Source: Fragilariopsis cylindrus CCMP1102
Lineage: Eukaryota; Bacillariophyta; Bacillariophyceae; Bacillariales; Bacillariaceae
Length of the DNA: 51,348 nucleotides
Assembly: GCA_900095095.1 (NCBI GenBank)
Contig: FMBT01000560.1
Coordinates: 1-51,348, forward strand
Direction of reading: 5' to 3'
Shown here: positions 22,431 to 32,670 of the stretch, in pieces
Layout: each line of letters opens with the position of its first letter
Position numbering within the stretch: position 1 is the first letter of the stretch
Position numbers and translations under genes: made by a program
The notes under the pieces: model-generated
Databases searched by the model: none
The model's input: the letters and a program-made list of their open reading frames with translations, nothing else
Told to the model about the DNA's origin: nothing

Positions 22431-23132
22431 TTGAAGACAATAATGATGATGCACACAAGGATACTCCTGGCCGTGACTAGTTTCCTCTATTTGAGGGAAA
22501 CAGTTACGGCACTGCACATGAAGATGGAGCAACGAAGAGGTTTCCTCACACGAGTTGCTATAACACCAGCAGTAATTGGAATCTACTCAGCCTTTACTTC
22601 GGCGCCCTTATTAATAGGAAACACCAATAATAATATTGCGAATGCTGCGGATCTCGTTTTTTATTCTAGTTCGTCCGGAAAATCATTTCAATACGCAGAT
22701 GCCAAAATGGGAGAAGGTGATCCAAAAAAAATGGGTGATCCAGTGGTGATTAATTATGTCATGTCCTCCACTGGCTTAGCAAACGGTGTTAAAATTTACA
22801 GTACGGCCGATTCTGGTATTCCTTACCAATGGGTACTCGGAGATCGATCCACTATTGCCGGACTGGAACAGGCAATAGCGGGAGGGGATGGTGTTCCACC
22901 AATGCTACCAGGTGGAATTCGACGTGTTATTATAAATTCAGCTTCTGGTAATAATAATCTTGGGTATGATGTCAAGGAATGTGGACCGGGACCAGTTCCT
23001 CGTGGAGATACATACAATCGTTTCAAGAACACATTTTGCAATCCAACACGGCCAGATACACCTGAACTGGTATTAGATGTGAAGCTACTACTCCCCTCCC
23101 AAATTAGTACGTATCTACTAACTGACGAATAA
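22431..23132 (+). CDS. FKBP-type peptidyl-prolyl isomerase, predicted thylakoid lumen
   Basis: 233 residues. The first in-frame ATG lies a few codons after 22431 (MMMHTRILLAV...). The N-terminus reads as a diatom plastid presequence: signal peptide to about residue 27 (TVTALHM), then a transit region. A second hydrophobic segment after QRRGFLTR (twin Arg, Tat-like) ends at a candidate lumenal cleavage site, ANAAD. The FKBP domain spans about 98-225: GDPVVINYVMSSTG (the 'G--V-V-Y-g-l--G' strand), QWVLGDRSTIAGLEQAI (the 'f-lG---vI-G-e-a' block), MLPGGIRRVIINSA and ELVLDVKLL. It probably assists folding or assembly of photosystem proteins. The DxFD-type catalytic aromatic cluster is weak, as in many lumenal FKBPs, so activity may be low. 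Confidence 0.85.
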   Translation: MKTIMMMHTRILLAVTSFLYLRETVTALHMKMEQRRGFLTRVAITPAVIGIYSAFTSAPLLIGNTNNNIANAADLVFYSSSSGKSFQYADAKMGEGDPKKMGDPVVINYVMSSTGLANGVKIYSTADSGIPYQWVLGDRSTIAGLEQAIAGGDGVPPMLPGGIRRVIINSASGNNNLGYDVKECGPGPVPRGDTYNRFKNTFCNPTRPDTPELVLDVKLLLPSQISTYLLTDE

Positions 23133-23898
23133 ATAATAATGGAATCATTGCATTCTCCCAAATTAGTTTGTACTGTATGTACTTAATGAATAAACAATAA
23201 AAGGTCTTCCTACTACTAGACTAGTATTGGTGTATCAATTAAATTCGATACAAAGGTCTACCTACTTTAATATTGCGACAAAAACAAGTGTCTTATCATA
23301 CATACTTGCTAGATTAATCTGTGTGTTTGAACGAATGAACACTTTCATGCGCAAAGTAGTAATAAGTCAAATGACCATATATTATAAAACAATTTTCCAA
23401 GCATCTTCACTCTACTACTGCTACTACTACTACTACTGCAACAAAGGCATACCCAATTATGGTTGATTTCTAACTCCACAAGAGCTCTTTGAAAATCGTG
23501 TGAAAAAAATAAATCGTTCCATTTTAGTCCCGTGTGAGTGAATCAATTAAAAGAAACAAAACTAAGAAAATCTAAAACGACATAATTTTTACATCTTGAC
23601 ACATTTTGAATTTGAACTCATTTCACACTTTCACATACTGTACCTCATACCTGCCTCATGGCAACGATAACGACTGACTCTTATCGTACAGAATTGTGGT
23701 ACTTGTAGGATACAATTGCGAAGACGACATCATCAAAAACGATTTCAACATCCATTTGGGTTTGGATTTGCCTCTGGGTTTTCCTTCTTCCAAAAGAAAA
23801 ACTCTTCATTGATGTTCCAGAATACTTGATTTTATAACGACGACGACGACGACGACGACGACAGAACAAATCCCAATTACGACAGTTTAGTTCGTACG
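23133..23898. other. Intergenic with short trinucleotide repeats
   Basis: No gene supported. Contains a CTA/TAC run (about 23411-23437) and a GAC run (about 23836-23861) in the leader of the sulfatase gene. The unit 'aaaggtctacctact' near 23250 partly repeats 'aaaggtcttcctact' near 23200. Confidence 0.5.
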
Positions 23899-25908
23899 AT
23901 GGTTTCAAATAGTGGTATAAGTAGTAATAGCCTTCCGCATATTTTACTTATTGTTACTGATCAACTGAGATTTGATGCATTCAATCCACAAATTATGTAC
24001 CACCTATCAAGAATTGATTCAAATACAAATACAACCACATTATTTACAAATGCATTCGTATCTACACCAAGCTGCACCCCAGCACGAGCTGCATTATTAA
24101 CAGGAAGAAGTACATGGAATCATGGTATGTTAGGATATGATGCAGGTGTAAGTTGTGAGAATTATACCACAACTTTGCCGTCCGTGTTAGCTGATTATCT
24201 TGGTTATAAAACAATTGTCGTGGGAAAGAATCATTTTGGGACAAAAGAAAAAGAAGACCACCAACAACAACAACAACACCCAAATCGTCACCGTGAATTT
24301 ATTCCACATGGATATCAAAACATGAAATTATATGAGGGTCTTACTTTTGATGAAAATTTTAATATCGAAGATGATTATGATACATTTTTTAATAATACAT
24401 TTCCTGGTGTTGATCCATTATCGACATGTGACTTAGGATGGAATGATTGGAATGCATGCCCATACAAGTTTAATGAACGCATGCATCCAACATCATGGAC
24501 AACACGACAAGTACTAAATATTATTGATGATAGTGAACATTTCTTGGATTATTCTGACGACGACGACGACGACGATAACAATAATGATCCTCATAAACAA
24601 CAAAAGAAGAAGAGAGAACAACATCCGATATTATTGAAGGTCAGTTACCATAGACCACATTCACCTTATGATCCACCAAAACGATTATGGGATAAGCATA
24701 TGAAAAAGAAGAGTGAACTATTTTACAAACGTAACATTAATAATAACGGTGATATGATGAATAATAGTAGTTGGGATCAACAATATAGGAATACAACAAA
24801 GATGTCACATGATGCATGGCACGGTGATCCAGGGGACGATGACTTAGCAAGAACTAGTCGTGCTGCGTATATGGCAAATGTAGAATTTGTAGATGAATCC
24901 ATTGGTAAGATATTAAATAAATTAAGAAGTAAAAGAAAAAGACGAAGTACAACAAGTGCAAAAAGTAGTCCAAGGACCTACACTCTTTTAGATGATATGT
25001 TAATTATTTGGACATCGGACCATGGTGATATGAATGGCGATCATAATCTATGGAGGAAAGGTTATCCATACGAAGCATCAACTCACATAAATATGATGAT
25101 AAAAATGCCTACTACAAGCACAAACAAAAATACAACTAATGCTAATGCTAATGCTGGAGGATCGAAAACGAAAACAACAAAAGCAAGTGTAGGTAGTCTT
25201 GTAAGTAATAAAGTCAGTGACGCTATTGTAGAAAATCGAGATATAGCAGCAACAATATATGACTATCTTGGTATATTAGACAATGTTACTCAAGTTGATC
25301 CATTAATGAATGGTATATCACTTATGAATATTATTCGAGGAGGGAAGAATAATACTGTTCGAAACTATCTTGATCTTGAACATTCGACATTGTATAACGA
25401 TGGACGTATTCATTGGAATGCAATTGTTGGTATATTACCAAGTAACTTTACAATAATACTTAATAATAGTAATATGAATGCGAATGACGACGATTATGAG
25501 AGGGATAACCACCACCATCATCATCATACACACAATAGTAATAATATAATATACAAATATATCTTCTTTCCAATGAATGGTACGGAACAATTATTTTGTA
25601 TATCGGATGATCCAAATGAAAGATACGATCTGGTAGTAACATCATCAATTACATCAACAACTGCGACTGATGCTGCTGCGCATAATAACGGAGATAGTGG
25701 TGAGGAGCGACGACGAAACAAAACGGACTATTATAATGATTCCATTCTAAAATTTTGGAGACAAACTTTAGTAAAACAATTTCAAAATGAAGGTAGAGGT
25801 GAAAAATGGGTAACGAAGGACGACAATCTAGTAATTGGAAGGAAAGGAATAGCACACGGGTCGAATTACCCCTGCAATAAAAAAGAAGAAGTCGCCACAA
25901 TGAAATAA
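23899..25908 (+). CDS. Sulfatase (arylsulfatase/choline-sulfatase-like)
   Basis: 669-residue intact ORF for a type I sulfatase, which hydrolyses sulfate esters using a formylglycine made from cysteine. The signature CTPARAALLTGR is present, with the modified Cys at residue 59 and the stabilising Arg at 62. Metal ligands are expected at Asp21 (VTDQLRFD) and in SDHGDMNGDH; KNHFG supplies the usual Lys-x-His. HRPHSPYDPP supplies the second Lys/His-type active-site block. Asn-, Asp- and Lys/Arg-rich inserts lengthen it compared with bacterial enzymes of ~480-550 residues. No signal peptide is obvious from this start, so either an upstream exon is missing or it is intracellular. The substrate is unknown; sulfated polysaccharides or choline sulfate are plausible. 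Confidence 0.88.
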   Translation: MVSNSGISSNSLPHILLIVTDQLRFDAFNPQIMYHLSRIDSNTNTTTLFTNAFVSTPSCTPARAALLTGRSTWNHGMLGYDAGVSCENYTTTLPSVLADYLGYKTIVVGKNHFGTKEKEDHQQQQQHPNRHREFIPHGYQNMKLYEGLTFDENFNIEDDYDTFFNNTFPGVDPLSTCDLGWNDWNACPYKFNERMHPTSWTTRQVLNIIDDSEHFLDYSDDDDDDDNNNDPHKQQKKKREQHPILLKVSYHRPHSPYDPPKRLWDKHMKKKSELFYKRNINNNGDMMNNSSWDQQYRNTTKMSHDAWHGDPGDDDLARTSRAAYMANVEFVDESIGKILNKLRSKRKRRSTTSAKSSPRTYTLLDDMLIIWTSDHGDMNGDHNLWRKGYPYEASTHINMMIKMPTTSTNKNTTNANANAGGSKTKTTKASVGSLVSNKVSDAIVENRDIAATIYDYLGILDNVTQVDPLMNGISLMNIIRGGKNNTVRNYLDLEHSTLYNDGRIHWNAIVGILPSNFTIILNNSNMNANDDDYERDNHHHHHHTHNSNNIIYKYIFFPMNGTEQLFCISDDPNERYDLVVTSSITSTTATDAAAHNNGDSGEERRRNKTDYYNDSILKFWRQTLVKQFQNEGRGEKWVTKDDNLVIGRKGIAHGSNYPCNKKEEVATMK

Positions 25909-26767
25909 TTCATCTGCGAAAAAGAAGAACATTCACATGACGGGTTTAGATAAAGTTGACTCACACACGCTGACAAAAATGACGTATTCATTTTTTTTGG
26001 ATCTTTTACTGATTTCTAAGAGGAGTTGCCGTGTTTATTTAACTTTACTTACTTGTATCATATACAATACTTCCCTGACTTGGCGAATGGACCATTTGGT
26101 GGTATTTATTGAAAGAAGGACTTTATTTTCAATTCAACGTGAACCAAGCTTTTGAACCAACCTACCGTATGCCCAGTGAAGCGCATGCCCCAGGTAGCGC
26201 GAAACTGGTAGCGCTAAACTGGTAGCGCGAAATAGGAGAGAGAAGATGAAAAAGAAGGAGGGCGAAATTCATTTTTTTTTTCACACCACGCTACTGTTTC
26301 ATGGTTATTATTATGCCGCGTGAACTCAACTGAAGAAAATTCAGCTTTCATTTATAAATGTTAGTGAGATAAATTTCTTCATTGATCAACACATAGGAAG
26401 TGAGTTACTTGCCACACTAAAGAATTTTCTTTGGCATGCACTCATTTCTCCTCTGAATCGAAATCTTCTCTCAGTTTGACACTTTGACACGCAATATTCT
26501 GTAGAGTGAAGAAGGTAAAGATGTTGCCACTTTCATCATTGATCTTCTCTCAGTTTGACACAAGTTTGACACGCAATATTCTGTAGAGCGAAGAAGGTGA
26601 TTTTTTTCACTGATTTCTAGGAGGAGTTGCCGTGTTTATTTACCTTTACTTTTATCACATACAGTACACATGATGCAAATTACGCGCACGAAACACATAA
26701 AATACTTTCAAACTGAAAACAACATATCATATCTTAAATTACTTTCAATCTTTCGTCGATCGTAAAC
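25909..26767. repeat. Intergenic block of nested repeats
   Basis: No gene supported. A ~60-bp direct repeat containing gaggagttgccgtgtttatt lies at about 26008-26070 and 26609-26667. A ~55-bp tandem repeat containing acacgcaatattctgtagag lies at 26464-26516 and 26543-26599. The 26082-26240 part is the left copy of a dispersed inverted repeat (mate at 37541-37715) that includes reiterated 'ggtagcgcgaaa' units. Confidence 0.75.
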
Positions 26768-27490
26768 ATGGCCAATACCAAGTACACTCCTATCGATGAT
26801 GAAGGACCTAAGAATCGTTGGGTTCAAAGAACGGTCTTCGTTGCCCTTGGTGCCTTGGGATTCTACTCTGGCACTATCTACAGCAACAACACTGCACCTG
26901 TGGCAACCAGTATTGTTCGTGGTAGCGAAACACAGACCTGTTTAGGTTATTCTGACGAGACTGCTAACTGGTGCTGGGATTTGACAGGTGGAAATGGTCC
27001 ATGGTGTCCTGATTGGAGTTCTTCTGCAAGAGAGGCTGCAGAAGTACAGGGACACGGTGGTTCTGGTTGGGATCCTTGCTGTTACGATGTTGCAGGTGGA
27101 TGTAACGGCATGGGATGGATTGCAGAGGCTGTGTATGATTACAATGCTCAAAAATGGTGCAGCCACAATGATTATGTGAATGGTGGCAATGCATGTGGAA
27201 GCAATTATTGGACAGGAGGGTATGTATATGACCACTGTCCTTGTGGGGGAGATGACTACTACAATTGTGACACAAAAACATACAAGAAGCAAAGATGTGT
27301 TCCATATTTTGAAGAGGGGGGAGAACATAAACCTGATTCGTTTTTCAAAGGCATGTGTGGAGATGGAAAAGATATTTGTACTGGAGGCTATGTCAATTCA
27401 TTATACGCAGATGGAAGCTGTTTGAGCGGTCATCATTTGAGTCGCGACTATAATCAAGTACCTGAATGCTGGCCAGACAATTTATTCTAA
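26768..27490 (+). CDS. Cys-rich type II membrane protein, unknown function
   Basis: 240 residues, clean ORF. A short basic cytosolic tail (KYTPIDDEGPKNRWVQR) precedes one membrane or signal-anchor segment (about 20-39, VFVALGALGFYSGTIY). The lumenal or extracellular part has about 20 Cys with many Gly, Trp and Tyr residues. Recurrent C-C pairs (NWCWDL, PWCPDW, DPCCYD, HCPCGG) suggest a disulfide-knitted domain. I recognise no family. It shares layout and the N-terminal KY-x-x-I pattern with the protein at 30213, so the two may be distant paralogues of a secretory-pathway family. Confidence 0.7.
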   Translation: MANTKYTPIDDEGPKNRWVQRTVFVALGALGFYSGTIYSNNTAPVATSIVRGSETQTCLGYSDETANWCWDLTGGNGPWCPDWSSSAREAAEVQGHGGSGWDPCCYDVAGGCNGMGWIAEAVYDYNAQKWCSHNDYVNGGNACGSNYWTGGYVYDHCPCGGDDYYNCDTKTYKKQRCVPYFEEGGEHKPDSFFKGMCGDGKDICTGGYVNSLYADGSCLSGHHLSRDYNQVPECWPDNLF

Positions 27491-27884
27491 CCATATTTCT
27501 TCTCGTCGTAAATAAATAAAGTGTAGAAAATAACTTATAAGAAAAGCTCTATTATTCGTACAGCCAAAGCATAGATTTGTATTCATCATACCAGATTATT
27601 ATTTTCACTTAGGCGTAATATTGTCGTTCGGTTTCTAGACATCCCCTTTTCGAAAGGATAATGATAACAGCCACACATGATCCTCACGTTGTCAGAAAGA
27701 ATCGACTTGTGAATCGATTGTTAACGCTGCCATTGCTACCATCAGCATATCGTCTAGAAAGAGAAATCTGATCAATCCAACACACAAGTTGTAGTTAAGG
27801 GGGGGGGGGGGATTGAGAAAAGAGAATACACGAAATATCTTTTAAAAACAAGAACAGTTACAGCAGTCACAGTCGGTCGCATTC
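27491..27884. other. Intergenic with a G13 run
   Basis: No gene supported. Contains thirteen consecutive G at 27799-27811. Confidence 0.6.
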
Positions 27885-27917
27885 TTCAAAGATCTCATTA
27901 TCTTATTCCGGGAATAG

Positions 27918-28620
27918 TACAACTCTTATGGCTCGATGAAAAGGATTGAAAATGAGGCACATCTAAACGCAAATGTTGGGTATGTGACATATGTTAATCA
28001 AGAAGTTGCAACACATGTTGTAAAATTGGGTGACAAAAATGAAGGATTCAGTGAACGAATTGTAATGAAAGGAAAAGTTTGTGAAATCAAACCTTGCCGT
28101 GCTGGTAATCACGGAGATTAAGAAAACGACATACATCTGTTCACAAACGGAATCCATCTTTTAGTATGACCAATCTGGAATTACGTGACTTGTTTCAACA
28201 ATTTGGTCAACTCGATGATGCGAATACATTTCCTGCACGTGACAAAAAGACAAAACGTCCTCGTGGATTTGACAACATCGCGTTCACTGATCCAGAAAGT
28301 TGCAAAATCGGTATTGAAGATTCTAGATAACGATATTGGTAGCGATAAGAAGAAACATGGAATAGGATGTATTGTAATGAGAGAGGGTTTACACTTTGTC
28401 CGATATACAAAGTACTTGTGTAACATCACGAATCACGTCGTGATCTTGATGATCGGGACCTAGATAATGATCCCGATCTAGATCGTTATCGATATCGTGA
28501 GCATGACTTTCAATCTGAACAAGATCAACCCTTTACCCCCACGAAAGTGACTACAGCCACCACTCCCCGTCGTCGACGTCTTCGAAGAATATCGGTATCG
28601 GAGGTGACGATGAAGCAATG
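27918..28620 (+). pseudogene. RNA-binding (two-RRM) protein gene, frameshifted
   Basis: Remnant of an RRM protein. The first frame (27918-28121) reads YGSMKRIEN, NVGYVTYVNQEVATHVV (RNP1-like) and KGKVCEIKP, the second half of an RRM. A second RRM starts near 28140 in a different frame: SFSMTNLELRDLFQQFG then KKTKRPRGFDNIAFTDPES (RNP1 with Asp-Asn in place of Gly-Phe/Tyr). The frame changes again at its end (LDNDIGSDKKK). A third frame (28425-28620) gives an Arg/Asp-rich tail (DLDDRDLDNDPDLDRY then RRRRLRR). At least three frame changes and the missing 5' part of RRM1 point to a pseudogene, although assembly errors are frequent in this window. It would have bound RNA, hnRNP-like. Confidence 0.6.
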
Positions 28621-29148
28621 AATATCGATAGACGTCTCACCTGATTCGCCGTTATCATCCCCGTCGGCGCTGACGTTACCGATGTCCTCAACTTTCTTGG
28701 TATCGTATTCTATTGTTGAAGGGATGACTGACGAAGATATCAAGATGAAGATAGTGTACATACGCAATGCAATGTGCCAGGCTTCTTATCTAGCAGCAAG
28801 GTAGCTGAAATATTAAAGGACAGAGTCAATAACGCATATTACAAATATTTGTTCATAGAGCGTTGTATTGTACGAGAGGTATTTGGTGATGCTCTAGTTG
28901 AAAAGAATTGAAGAAACATCGTCCTCAACTGACACAACAACGAACAAATGTTATCATATAAAAAGGAAGAATCCACTGTTAAAAATAAAGGATAGTGATA
29001 CATAATGAAGTAGAACAGTAATAATAGTTCTACTGCACATAATACGTGTATTCCAAAATGATATAAGTTTTTTTTTGAGTTTTGACTTCATGGTTCTGTT
29101 CCTATTTTATATTAACTCACTTATGGTAACGAGGATGGATTTTTTTGC
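28621..29148. other. Intergenic, no supported gene
   Basis: May contain further eroded 3' sequence of the RRM gene. Nothing clear. Confidence 0.35.
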
Positions 29149-29625
29149 TTAAGTAGTTGGAGTTATAGCTGCTGCTCCAATATTACGATCGGAGGATGTG
29201 ACAATCGTACACGGGCACCGTTGTAAAGAATATTGGACAGCACACCCCAACACAAAAGATAGATAGTTGCCACTAATACCGTACTGACTGACTACGTCCG
29301 GTTTATAATCATGATCGGCTGAACTCTTCTGCTTGTCCGAGATGAAAGTATTGAGTAGAAACGCCAGTCGGTGGTCCAATGAAGTAACTACTTGCTAACA
29401 CTCCTCCTCCTCTGTTGATTCTTTAATTACATTATTACTTCCGTTCTTGTCTTCGTCGTTCAACGACGATGATAAAGTGCTACCGCTACCTCCGTGATTG
29501 ATATTCTTCTTCTCCTCCGTGCAATTTTCTTCTTGTGCTGTAGTGGTAGGCGTTGCTGATGACGACGCTTTTGTTGTATCAACAGCAGCAGCAGGATCTC
29601 TGAAAACAGCCTCTATACCTGACAT
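29149..29625 (-). pseudogene. Small unknown ORF interrupted by one in-frame TAG
   Basis: A minus-strand frame begins with ATG at 29625 and runs 76 codons (Ser/Thr/Glu/Asn-rich, ending STEEEEC), meets TAG at about 29397-29395, and continues in the same frame for 81 more codons to a second stop. The part after the stop (VVTSLDHRLAFLLNTFISD, then CAVQYSLQRCPC) has ordinary protein-like composition. Either the stop is a null mutation, or the short product is real and the rest is chance. No family recognised. Confidence 0.35.
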
Positions 29626-30212
29626 ACTACTTGTCTCTCTCTCTCTAGATACAATAATATTTGTGGTAAGAATATACTAATAGGTCTATCTTATACTTTC
29701 CATTCCCCTTTTTTTTGAATATTGCTTGTTTTATCAATATAAAAGTAAATTTAGAAAACACCGATGATCTTGCTTCGATGATCTCATTTTGTTTTGCTTC
29801 ACTGTTTGAACATTGTTCTTTGTACAGAAGAACACCATAATTTTTTTTTGAATTTAACGGATACCGGTAACAGAAAAAGATAACGGAATCTCGTACGTAC
29901 GTCGTTCACTTTGCATTTGTGTCAATCTTCGGTTAGACTCCGCGCTGTTCGCTTGAATCACAAAAAATCGCTCTTGTACTTTTTTGACAGCAAGCTGTTT
30001 TACAAGTGCAGTAGTGACTACTCCTAGTAGATTTTTTTGTAGATCCTAAGATTTTTTTGAGAATAATAATGAATAATGAATGAATCGTATCGAATCTAAA
30101 TCGAATGAATCGTCACAACCATCCAACAACAGCAACAACAACAACAACAACACAACACAACATACTGAGCGGATATATTAATCTAGTACAGTAGAATATT
30201 ATACACTCAATA
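29626..30212. other. Divergent intergenic region
   Basis: No gene seen. CAACAA-type runs (about 30120-30160) lie in the leader of the next gene. Confidence 0.5.
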
Positions 30213-30830
30213 ATGACCAAGTACGAAAGCATCCCACACGCTAACGCTGATATTACCATGACCCCTCCTCGCTCTGATGAAAGTGAGCAGCGTCGTCACT
30301 CTAAGATGAGTCTCCGAGTCATTCTTATTGGTGGAGGGGTGTTATCAATGGTTCTAGTGATTGCCATTGCCGTGTATTCTTCAACAGGCAGCGCTACTAC
30401 AGCGGCGACAGTAGCACTTGGGACTAACAATAACTATGTCAGCAGTTCGGTTCCTTCGTGTACATTTGAAGAATGTTACGGTTCCAACTGCAACCATGAG
30501 GTGGCACCCTTTACTTGCCTTTTCAACAATGGTGGTCCTCATGGGGGATGTTCCCCGACTCCGTGGTTGGAAGGAACGTGTACGACATCGTGTGACTTGA
30601 CCAACTGCGGTCTACTGGATATTCCAGAGGATACGAAATCGTGCGATCAACCCTGTGACCAGACCTTCTGTACTAACTATGCAGATCGTTTATGTGGAGA
30701 CGATGTACCATACCAATGTACTTCCGGTTCGGCAAAGTTCGGATGCAGTAAGGGAAAACTTGAATGGACTTTACGTACCTCCTCTGATACCTGCTCCTCC
30801 TGCTGCAATACTAACAAAAGTTGCGAGTAA
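30213..30830 (+). CDS. Cys-rich type II membrane protein, unknown function
   Basis: 205 residues. The cytosolic tail of ~36 residues contains MTKYESIP and a basic patch (EQRRHSKMSLR). One membrane segment spans about 37-56 (ILIGGGVLSMVLVIAIAVYS). After a Ser/Thr/Ala linker, the remaining ~125 residues hold about 22 Cys in spaced groups (PSCTFEECYGSNC, TCTTSCDLTNC, SCDQPCDQTFC, TCSSCC), suggesting a disulfide-rich lumenal or surface domain. No family is recognised. The layout resembles the protein at 26768. Confidence 0.7.
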   Translation: MTKYESIPHANADITMTPPRSDESEQRRHSKMSLRVILIGGGVLSMVLVIAIAVYSSTGSATTAATVALGTNNNYVSSSVPSCTFEECYGSNCNHEVAPFTCLFNNGGPHGGCSPTPWLEGTCTTSCDLTNCGLLDIPEDTKSCDQPCDQTFCTNYADRLCGDDVPYQCTSGSAKFGCSKGKLEWTLRTSSDTCSSCCNTNKSCE

Positions 30831-32074
30831 AGTATTTAAAATAAAAAAAATGCATGAAGAACTGTCAACGAAACGAAAAAAGATAGAGAAGGAATAACGA
30901 ACTAACCAGCTACTCGAGTACATCTACATATTTATAATAAGAGACGAAAAGTCACATCGATAATATATATAATATAATATAATATAACATCATATCAAAC
31001 TTATTTATTCTAAAATACGAATATACAATTATCAATTGTATCCTACGCTATTATTTATTAGTAACAGTTCCACATAAATAATCTTCTCATTTTTAGAAAG
31101 GGATATTGGGAACGTCATCGTTATTATTGTCATTCTCATCATTATCATTCCAATTGATCATCATTCCAATCTCACGGGCTAAAAAGATCATGCATTCAGT
31201 TATTCTTCTGTTCTTGTTTCTTACATCATACTATGGATACCCAATAATCATCATTTCAATAATTCAACAACTTCGCTTTATTAGTGTGCCAGTAATTCAA
31301 ATGATGCAGGATTTTGTCTTGGAATTAAATGATCACCATGTATGTCATTGCATCAGCAATACAAAGTAGGGGTGGTGCCCAAGGGATTGCTAATTCTTCT
31401 CACCATAACCCTGTTTTAGTATCACATGTACCATTGAAGTATTCTGCTGAAGTTGGGATAGTCAATATCTTTGTAATTAAATAAGGGGATGGGAAGGGAA
31501 GGCAGAGAAAAGTGTGTTGGGAGTGAGAGTGAATGTGGGAAGATATGGCAATTTAATCCTAGGACTTGGAAAAGTCATAATTTGCCCCAGCAATCAAACA
31601 ACCACGTGGGAGTGAGTGAGTGGGCACAAAATGAAGTTTGCTCAGAATGCACAGTGTGCTGTGTCACTATTGGCTAAGCTAGTAGTATTGAGTGAGCAAG
31701 GTCCATAATAGCAGCCGCCACTGTATATTTCCTTTGTTTATCCACACACTGGAGGTTTTTATATGCAGTAGACTGTTATATCCACGGTGACATATGGCAC
31801 TTTGCACCTATAGAACCTTCCCCATGGTCACACTGCTATCGCTAGATCTGTAGAAATTTCTCTTCTGTAAATTCTAAGGCCAGAAGAAAAAATGGCATTA
31901 TCTGTTATTTAGCATAGCCACCACCCTCAATTTATATTATAACAGTCACCTACTGGTATGTATAATACCATGCTTGCAGCAATGTTTCCAAGCTTCACTT
32001 GTCAGAATCAGAATTCAGACAATGTCTTGTTTAAAAAAAAGCATCTTATGAAAGTGCGCAGACTCATCCAACCA

Positions 32075-32107
<33 letters not shown>

Positions 32108-32285
32108 ATGTTGCTATATTTTTATTGTTAGTTTTATTTGTATATTTTTTTCTTTTTCTGTGATCCTTGCTAGCTTTAGCTTTCTAGCCCAACAAACAGG
32201 GCAACAAAGAGGTCGTTTATTATTGTCAGCTAGGTCATAACAGAACAACTAACCTGATCAAGTCTGTCTGAGAGTGAGCTCTGTA

Positions 32286-32316
<31 letters not shown>

Positions 32317-32670
32317 CTTTCTATCCATCCCAATTTCTGAAAGCATTTTTATTTTTTTCAGTGAAAAAAAAATGAAAACTTTGAAATAATATTATGAAAA
32401 AATGAAATATTCGCAGCCCCCTCCTCTATTTCTCTCTATTTGCAAAAAAAAATTGAATAAAATGCAACGTGGAGAACAAAAAGTAGTAGACTTGACTGCC
32501 TACGACAAAAGACGATCGATAGAAAGTAAAAGAAAAAGGGTTCGGGAGATGCTAATAGTAATGGAATCCAAGTCAAAAAAGTGAAATACTTCTATTCTAT
32601 CATTTCTTATACTTTACATTCACCATGTACTACCTATAAAGTTTAGTTAACAATACAGTAATTAATAATC
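30831..32670. other. 1.8-kb gene-poor region with microsatellites
   Basis: AT-rich, no supported gene. (CAA)n at 32077-32107 and (GT)n at 32291-32316. A 60-codon frame at 32402-32584 (Lys/Arg-rich end) has an ATG but no recognisable similarity; it may be an upstream ORF in the leader of the Wss1-like gene. Confidence 0.45.

Noticed and set aside
32077..32316. Possible CRISPR or structured repeat array
   Set aside because: Only simple CAA and GT microsatellites; no spaced repeats of constant length.
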